Shown in pieces: positions 57,469-64,000 of a stretch of DNA of 64,000 nt. The translations under genes were made by a program, and so were the position numbers. Under the pieces are notes generated by a model, which was not told where the DNA came from, did no database searches, and saw nothing but the letters and a program-made list of their open reading frames with translations. The stretch comes from Euwallacea fornicatus (lineage: Eukaryota; Arthropoda; Insecta; Coleoptera; Curculionidae), in the NCBI RefSeq assembly GCF_040115645.1, contig NC_089559.1, positions 4,154,001-4,218,000 of the forward strand, in the 5' to 3' direction. Each line of letters opens with the position of its first letter. Within the stretch, counting starts at the first letter, position 1.

Positions 57469-59031
57469 CCGGGTGTCCCATCTTAATGGAAACAGCTTAA
57501 TATCTCGTAAATTATTCGACTTAAAAAAAAATGTTTTAAACAAAAGTTGTAGATTATCGAGGGGCAAGAGAGATGGCAATAGTCTGTTTTTTACAGCGAG
57601 TTGCTGTCAAGGTTATTTGAAAGTCAACTTTGACATTTCAAATAGAAACCTATATTTTTTTTATTACAGATTTATTCCTATTGGGATTCTAGATACTTTT
57701 TGTAGGAAACTTTTTTTTAAGTAACGTCTAGTTTCATGGTTATAAACTGAGAAACGTGTTTTAATATTGTGTAATACACTTTAAAGAATGCAATGTAATA
57801 CTAATTACTCCATCAAATATCTAGTTTTTAGCAGACGTAACCTGGTTAACGACGAAGATCCTCGCCTATTATCAGTGCTTGCCATGGTAAATCAAATCTC
57901 CCACATTAGTATCCGAGAAATTGAACAACAATTGGGAATATCACGCTCTACCGTGCACAGATTTTTAAAAGCAGTGAAGTACCACCCCTACCACGTTACA
58001 CTGAATCAAGAGCTTTCTGACATTGACAAGATCCACCGTGTGCGGTTCTGTGAATGGGGGAACAACCAATGATCCACAGTTTTTCCATTACGTTATGTTT
58101 AGTGATGAGGCAACATTTCACAGTACCGGCATATTAAATCGTCATAATTCGCATTATTGGTCAGCTGAAAATCCGCATTGGTTCGAGGAAATGGATTATC
58201 AATATCAGTGGAAATTAAATGTATGGTGAGGCATTCTCAACGGAAATTTGATTGGACCCTACTTTTTTTGCGCACTGGTTAATAGCGCTACCTATCTACA
58301 TTTTCTTCAAAACGATTTTCCGTACTTGTTTGACAATATTGACATCCAAACAAGAATGATGATGTGGTTTCAACAGGATGGGGCACCTCCACACTTCGCC
58401 CACGGAGATCGAGATTATTTGAACGTAATAATGCTTCAACGCTGGATAGGCCGAGGAGGTCCCGTACTATGGCCAGTAAGAAGTCCCGATTTGACTCCAC
58501 TTGATTTTTTTCTGTGGGGTCATCTGAAAAATGTAGTTTATCGCTAGAAACCAACAACATGCGAAGATATGCAGCAAAGAATTATTAATGCATGTGCAAA
58601 TATCCCGCAACAAGTATTACTACAAATACAACATTTTCACCGCAGAATAGAACTCTGTCTTCAGGAAAATGGTAGTACATTTGAACACTTGATAGAGTAA
58701 TTAGTATTACATTGCATTCTTTAAAGTGTATTACACAATATTAAAACACGTCTCTCAATTTATAACCATGAAACTGAGAGTTACTTAAAAAAAAGTTACA
58801 AAAAGTATCCAGAATCACAATAGGAATAAATCTGTAATAAAAAAAATATAGGTTTTTATTTGAAATATCAAAGTTGACTTTCAAATAACCTTGACATCAA
58901 CTCACTGTATAAAAGAGACCATTGCCATTTCTCTTGCCCCCCGATATTCCACAACTTTTGTTTAAAACATTTTTTTTAAGTCGAATAATTCACGAGATAT
59001 TAAGCTGTTTCCATTAAGATGGGACACCCGA
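57469..59031 (+). mobile_element. Mar-2, mariner-like element with about 340-bp inverted repeats
   Basis: It is 1,563 bp with CCGGGTGTCCCATC ends and TA on both sides (57,467-57,468 and 59,032-59,033). The inverted repeats are 57,469-about 57,808 and about 58,696-59,031. It is inserted inside the Mar-3 transposase gene. Confidence 0.93.
57788..58702 (+). pseudogene. Mar-2 transposase, one frameshift and two stops
   Basis: The frame starts within the left inverted repeat (MQCNTNYSIKYLVF) and has a helix-turn-helix (ISIREIEQQLGISRSTVHR). It lacks the DUF4817-like part. A frameshift near 58,065 leads to VMFSDEATF, a TGA at 58,227-58,229, QQDGAPPHF and SPDLTPLDFFLWG (41-residue spacing), a TAG at 58,545-58,547 and a natural end near 58,700 (FEHLIE). 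Confidence 0.9.
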
Positions 59032-59033
59032 TA

Positions 59034-59500
59034 TAAAGCCGGCAAGCGCTACTACCTCGAGATGTTTTACCACCCTTAATTTTTTCCAATTAATAATTCA
59101 AATGATTGCACAAATTTCATGTTTTTCAACAAGCATCATGTTTACGAACGAAGTAAATGTGACAAGAGAATCTATAAAGAATTTTCAAAACAATCATTTA
59201 CGTGCCGATAACAATCCACATGAAATTTGTGAAGTTAATTAACAGTATCGATTTTCATTTAACGTGTGACTTGGAATAATTGATGAACATTTAATTCATC
59301 CATATTTCCTTGCATTACGATTAACTAACGATTCGTATGGTCATTTTCTTGAAGAAAATTTACCCGCTTTTTTTGACGATTTCTTTCTTCAGCTGAGGCA
59401 ACAGTTATGGTTCATATACATTTTTACGTTACATCAACCTACTTTAATATCAATATACGTCGTTACCTAGATGAAGTACATTCAATGGTAGTAAAATATA
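59034..59500 (+). pseudogene. Mar-3 transposase, central fragment
   Basis: After about 59,138 the frame reads MFTNEVNVTRESI, NPHEICEVN, GIIDEHLIHPYF and LRQQLWFIY, then in another frame INIRRYLDEVHS. These align in order with the Mar-1 and Mar-2 catalytic domains. Part of the gene next to the Mar-2 insertion is missing, and the third catalytic Asp region is not readable. Confidence 0.75.
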
Positions 59501-60076
59501 CTCTTGTATAACCATTGAGAGTGGTCATGTTTAACATATTTTCTATTGTTTTAATACTTTTCAACAAACATACCTTAGCAGTTAATTCTTGGGAATGTTT
59601 GCATTTTGAAACTTGTAATAAATATGTATTTACACTGATTTTTGATTGGTACAGGGATTAGTAATTTTTTTTGTTGAAAACAGTTTCTTGAACTACAAAA
59701 TACTAAGAGGTTTTTTAAAGAATTGATGGACTATTTAATAAATTATTGTTATACGAAAAAGTCAGTGGTCTTTCACTTAATTTTAAATTAAAAATGTCAT
59801 TAAATGGGAGCACAGGCGCCACTGGTGTAAATGGAAATGTTCTTCTTACTATAGAAAATGTGCATTTATACTGTCATAGCGTATCACAAATTTCTTATTC
59901 ATAGTTCAAAATGTTTTTGAAACAATTACCATAATAAAATATAGAAAAAAAGAAATTGAACAATGTATCTTAAGAAATATCGTGATCGAACCCATTATTA
60001 TAAGTTTTTTTTTCTACAAACATATCTCAGCAATCCCCCCTTAAAATCTTCCGCACATAATCGAAAACACCCTGTA

Positions 60077-61079
60077 TTTGACTTTTGACTTAATTTTTTC
60101 AGATGGAGAGTTAGATTTTTATTTTATTTTTCAAATCTACGTGCAATTCTCAGCACACAATATTGGACAAAATTAGAGCAACTTTAGAAATTTAATTTTA
60201 AATTGACATTGTTTCTTTAAAAATAAGATTTGTTATTATCAGTAATATGTTTACAGCCTATTATAATTTACACCTGAGACTCATTGTTTAAAAAGCACAT
60301 TTTAGAGGAGAAGGAAAAAGAAAACCTTTTACCACCACAATTGGAGCGACAAAATTAAAGCAAATTAAAAGTTATTTGAGTTAATATTATATTTTGAACA
60401 ATTTTTTGTGTATTACCATTAATACAGGGTGGCCCATCGAAAACTGTCCAGCAAAGTTTACTGCTTTGTATGTGAAAATTTGGAAAAAGCCGCGGACCCG
60501 TATACTTTTGTTTTCAGGGGGACAAATTTCTACATTAATTCTATTACTATAATTTCAACCCCTTAGCGGGGGCGGCATTCACCCTTATTTTTTCAAATGG
60601 AAAGGGGTATGTAGTGTAAGGTTACGTAACTAACCCTCCGCTTTAGTTTCGTGCCTATTCATTTTTGTAAATAAGTGTTAAGTTGTTTAAGTTCGATAAA
60701 GGTTAGACAGTAGGCATTATTTCTAAGATTGATATGCAGGGCACGGCACTTGTTTTTTGGGATACGGTCGGTCACTGTAACGCAGTCGTCGTGTCCGCGC
60801 TCATCAAATTCATAAGTCACTCTAACACTCTCTGTATATTCCGTATTAATAAACGTAAACTGGTATACCTTCTCTCTGACCTGTTATTTCATTCCAAAGA
60901 TATAAACAACATTCTATATCTAAAGTAGTATCAAAACCCGATGCTACAGTTGTGATACATCTTTTGAATGAGCATTAAATTGTCTTTCAGTTTTGCTATC
61001 AACAACCGTAGTGATAGGAAGTGCGAAATTCTAGTGTTGATAAAAGCGAAAAAAAAAATAAACAACCTATTTTTATCTA
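60077..61079. other. unassigned stretch before LINE-C
   Basis: A mariner-end-like motif TACAGGGTGGCCCATC occurs at about 60,425 without a visible partner. About 60,640-60,930 has LTR-like features (TGTAACGCAG, then AATAAACG) but no second copy. No gene is seen. Confidence 0.4.
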
Positions 61080-61164
61080 AAACTAAACTGCGGAATCGGA
61101 TTCCGTAGGAGTGAAAGCGAAGCCGACAACAATTCACGTTCGAACCAAAAAGGTAAATAATAAC

Positions 61165-62451
61165 ATGGATTCCATTCCCCACATAGAAGCAGAAATATTG
61201 GTTAATGAATACGGCTCACTGAGCCAAGATTCTACAAATAGGGAAGTTAGACCCCCAGCCAAACCATTAACTCCATTAATCGTTACGAGGAATCCCAATA
61301 CCAGAAACTGGCAAACCGTCACGAAACCGGGCAAAAAACGGCCCCGACAAACGCCGAGCCCCACCGCAGAAGATCTGCAACCGGCCCAAAGAAATGGATT
61401 CTCAGTACTAGCTAACGACGAAATGGACACCGAAATTGGAAACGCTCAGCTAAACACCGCTGACAAAGAAACCGCCAAGCCACCACCGGTATTCATACCA
61501 GACATTAGCGACATAAACAAACTATTAAAAGACCTCCGTGACATCGGTCTAATCCCAGGCATCAAATACAAGTCCTTCAGTAACTCTGAGATAAGACTAA
61601 TGTGTGACACAATTGAAAATTACAGAAGGCTTATAAACTACTTGAAAGAAGGAAATTTCACCTTCCATACATATCAACTAAAACAAGAGAGAGCCTATAG
61701 GGTGGTGATAAGAAATCTACACCCAACAACTTCCGAGGAAGACATCAAACACGATCTAGAGACACTTGGACACAAAGTTAGGAATATCTCCAACATACTA
61801 AACAGGGAAACAAAAAATCGTCAACCCCTATACTTCATAGACCTGGAGCCAAAGTCGAACAACCACGAAATATACAAGATTCAATTCCTGTTGAGCGCTT
61901 CAGTCATAGTGGAATCACCCAGAAAATCGCGTACCATAGTCCAGTGCACGAGATGCCAGCGATACGGCCACACCAAATCGTATTGCTACAGGCCCTTTCG
62001 ATGTGTTAAATGTGACCAACCACACGAATCCTCGGTGTGCAAGAAAAGCAAGAACACCCCAGCAGTCTGTGCACTTTGCGGGGGCGCACACCCAGCGAAC
62101 TATAAAGGGTGCGAAATATATAAAGAAATCCAACGTAAAAAAATGACAAAATCATCAACACTAGGGGGTAAAGCGATAAAAGCACCTCAAACTGGCATCC
62201 AGTCTTCGCAACCAGCCATTGACAAACCCCAATTAACCCACATACCAGTAACCCCATCATATACCTTTGCTTAGGCAGCAAGAACAGATAGTGCAGGTCC
62301 CCACCAAATAAACTTCAACTCCACCCACGCAACAACAGACCACTCATTCTTAAAACTGGAAAATTTAATAGCACAACAAGCACAACAACTGTCCACACTA
62401 ATAAATCTCTTAACAACACTAATTTCCCGGTTATCAAAAAATGCCAATTAA
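61165..62451 (+). pseudogene. LINE-C ORF1, one in-frame TAG
   Basis: It starts MDSIPHIEAEILVNE. A PRE_C2HC-like region (AYRVVIRNLHPTTSEEDI) is followed by knuckles CTRCQRYGHTKSYC, CVKCDQPHESSVC and CALCGGAHPANYKGC. A TAG at 62,272-62,274 stops it early. The same frame then continues to a TAA at 62,449-62,451 with a leucine/glutamine-rich tail. It overlaps ORF2 by 11 bases. The nucleocapsid-like part is complete before the stop, so a slightly shortened protein could still work. Confidence 0.9.
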
Positions 62452-64000
62452 CACTCTAAAGATTGTACTATGGAATGCCAACGGACTAGTCCAACATCGT
62501 CAAGAGATTGAAGTTTTCATGAAGACAAATAACGTAGACGTCATGCTCATATCCGAAACACATTTCACCTCCAGATCCTATTTTAATATCCAAGGCTACA
62601 CGATCTACGACACGAAACATCCTGATGGCACGGCTCACGGCGGCTCCGCCGTGATAATTAAAAGCAGAATCAATCACAACGAACTAGAGAAACTAAAGGA
62701 AGATTATATTCAAGCCATAAATGTAAAAATCAACACCCACAACGGATCCATTATAGTGTCCGCGGTGTACTGCCCTCCAAAACACACACTAACACAAACA
62801 AAATTAAGTACACTTTTCAACATCTTGGGTAATAAATTCATAGTGGGGGGCGACTTCAACGCCAAACACACAATGTGGGGCTCAAGACTCATAACCACAA
62901 GGGGACGTGCTGTTTTAACCTACATCAAAAACGCCAACTTCGAAACATTATCTACGGGGGAACCCACTTATTGGCCCACGGACCCCAATAAGATACCGGA
63001 CCTACTAGACTTCTTCATCACCTCAGGCATCTCCAATAACTACTCTCTCGTCGAATCAGTGCTAGATTTATCCTCCGACCACTCCCCGGTCTCTCTAACA
63101 TTATCATCCAAAGTCATTCTCAGAAAATCAAAAGTGCGCCTATGTAACAACAAAACGGACTGGACAAAATTCACCACACACTTTGAAGATAATATACAAC
63201 TCAAGCTAAGTCTTAAAACACAGCAAGAAATAGATAATGCGGTAGAATACTTTACGGGACTCATCCAAGAAGCTGCCTCAGTATCAACCCCCGCAACAAC
63301 ATCGGAATATGAACACTCCAACTCAAACACCTACCCTCAAGAAGTAATGAAACTAATATCGACCAAAAGAAAACTAAGGAAAATATGACAAATAACTCAC
63401 AATCCAGATGATAAAAGGAAATTCAACCAGGCCACGAAAAACTTAAAAAATCTTCTCATCACCCAGAAAAACGAATCATTCAAAGACTACTTGACACACC
63501 TATCCGCGTCATCATGTACAGACTTCTCTTTATGGAAGGCTACAAAAACTTTTAAAAGGCCCCAAATGCACAACGGCCCAATCAGATGCTCCACCGGCTG
63601 GACCAGAAGTGACCAGGCAAAGGCTGATACGTTTGCAGAACACTTATCGAACGTATTCCAACCTAACTCACCGTCAGCAAACAAAAAACTCGAGAAGGAA
63701 CTTCACGCCATCCTAAATAGTCCACTGCCCTTGATGCGCCCCACGAAACACTTCTCTCCTTCAAAAGTTACAAGAGAAATAAAAAATCTTTCCAACGGTA
63801 AGGCGCCAGGTTACGATCTAATCACAGCTGAAATTTTGAAGAACCTGGAAAGGAAGGCGCTAAACTTTCTAACTACATTATTCAATAGAATACTAGGACT
63901 CGCCACCTATCCTAACCAATGGAAATATTCAGAAATTATCATGATCCACAAACCTGGTAAACCGGCTGATCTGACAACGTCCTACAGACCTATAAGCCTG
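62441..64000 (+). pseudogene. LINE-C ORF2 (endonuclease, RT start), one in-frame TGA
   Basis: It starts MPINTLKIVLWNANGLVQ, the usual first motif of Jockey endonucleases. ISETHFT, VSAVYCPP, GGDFNAKHTMWGS, IPDLLDFF and SSDHSPV keep all catalytic positions. A TGA at 63,386-63,388 replaces what is probably a Trp. The frame then stays open to the window end through the connector and RT entry motifs GKAPGYDLITAE and SYRPISL. The remainder is outside. Confidence 0.9.

Larger units (their letters stand above)
53259..60074 (+). mobile_element. Mar-3, old mariner-like element containing Mar-1 and Mar-2
   Basis: The inverted arms 53,259-about 53,660 and about 59,675-60,074 are diverged copies of each other. 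The tips read TA then AAGGGTATTTCC on the left and GAAAACACCCTG then TA on the right. Between them are N-terminal (57,111-57,466) and central (59,034-59,500) transposase fragments. Subtracting Mar-1 and Mar-2 with their TA duplications leaves about 2,687 bp, close to the 2,562 bp of Mar-1. Confidence 0.75.
61080..64000 (+). mobile_element. LINE-C, Jockey-like non-LTR retrotransposon (runs off the window)
   Basis: ORF1 (61,165-62,451) and ORF2 (62,441 onward) are open except for one stop each. The endonuclease motifs are all intact, and RT motif 1 is reached at the window edge. The 5' boundary is approximate. Confidence 0.9.

Noticed and set aside
1..64000. CRISPR arrays, operons, rRNA or bacterial genes
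   Set aside because: None seen. The direct repeats present are LTRs, transposon ends or satellite units, and all coding is of eukaryotic transposon type.

Overview
The window is repeat-dense eukaryotic DNA, almost certainly from an insect. Nearly every coding-looking stretch belongs to a transposable element of a type common in insects: BEL/Pao and Ty3/Gypsy (mdg3/Micropia-like and 17.6/297-like) LTR retrotransposons, Jockey-like and R1-like LINEs, piggyBac, Tc1 (DD34E) and a mariner-like family with DD41D spacing. Unique DNA is AT-rich, the two candidate introns inside elements are very short (53 and 75 bp), and nothing prokaryotic is present. The order cannot be fixed from sequence alone. 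No complete host gene was found, only two candidate coding exons.

Layout. About 1-25,975 is one nested stack on the minus strand. LINE-A (5' end near 25,975) holds two Tc1 elements, Tc1-A (19,205-20,853) and Tc1-B (23,196-25,474). It is interrupted near its 3' end by Gypsy-A (14,315-17,921). Gypsy-A is cut in its RNase H domain by BEL-1 (1-2,254 plus 11,430-14,314). BEL-1 is cut inside a gag zinc knuckle by BEL-2 (2,255-11,429), and the 3' LTR of BEL-2 is cut by a piggyBac element (2,364-4,802). A short non-autonomous element (SIDE), made of the two ends of an R1-like LINE, sits in the BEL-1 LTR and again in a Tc1-B terminal repeat.

From 25,976 to 28,499 come a 156-bp tandem repeat, unassigned AT-rich DNA and a candidate host exon (28,075-28,273, minus). 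Gypsy-B (28,500-34,217, minus) is the only intact element: two 522-bp LTRs, a TATA duplication and one long open gag-pol frame. Plus-strand LINE-R1 (34,589-39,726), the likely relative of the SIDE copies, is followed by plus-strand LINE-B (39,727-43,950), which carries a solo LTR. A second candidate host exon lies at 44,098-44,405 (minus). BEL-3 (44,492-51,437, minus) is heavily decayed.

From 53,259 to 60,074 an old mariner-like element (Mar-3) contains two younger relatives, Mar-1 (53,753-56,314) and Mar-2 (57,469-59,031). LINE-C (about 61,080 to beyond 64,000, plus) closes the window and is nearly intact. The elements do not form a pathway; their relation is one of successive insertion. Gypsy-B and LINE-C look youngest, and BEL-1, BEL-3 and Mar-3 oldest.
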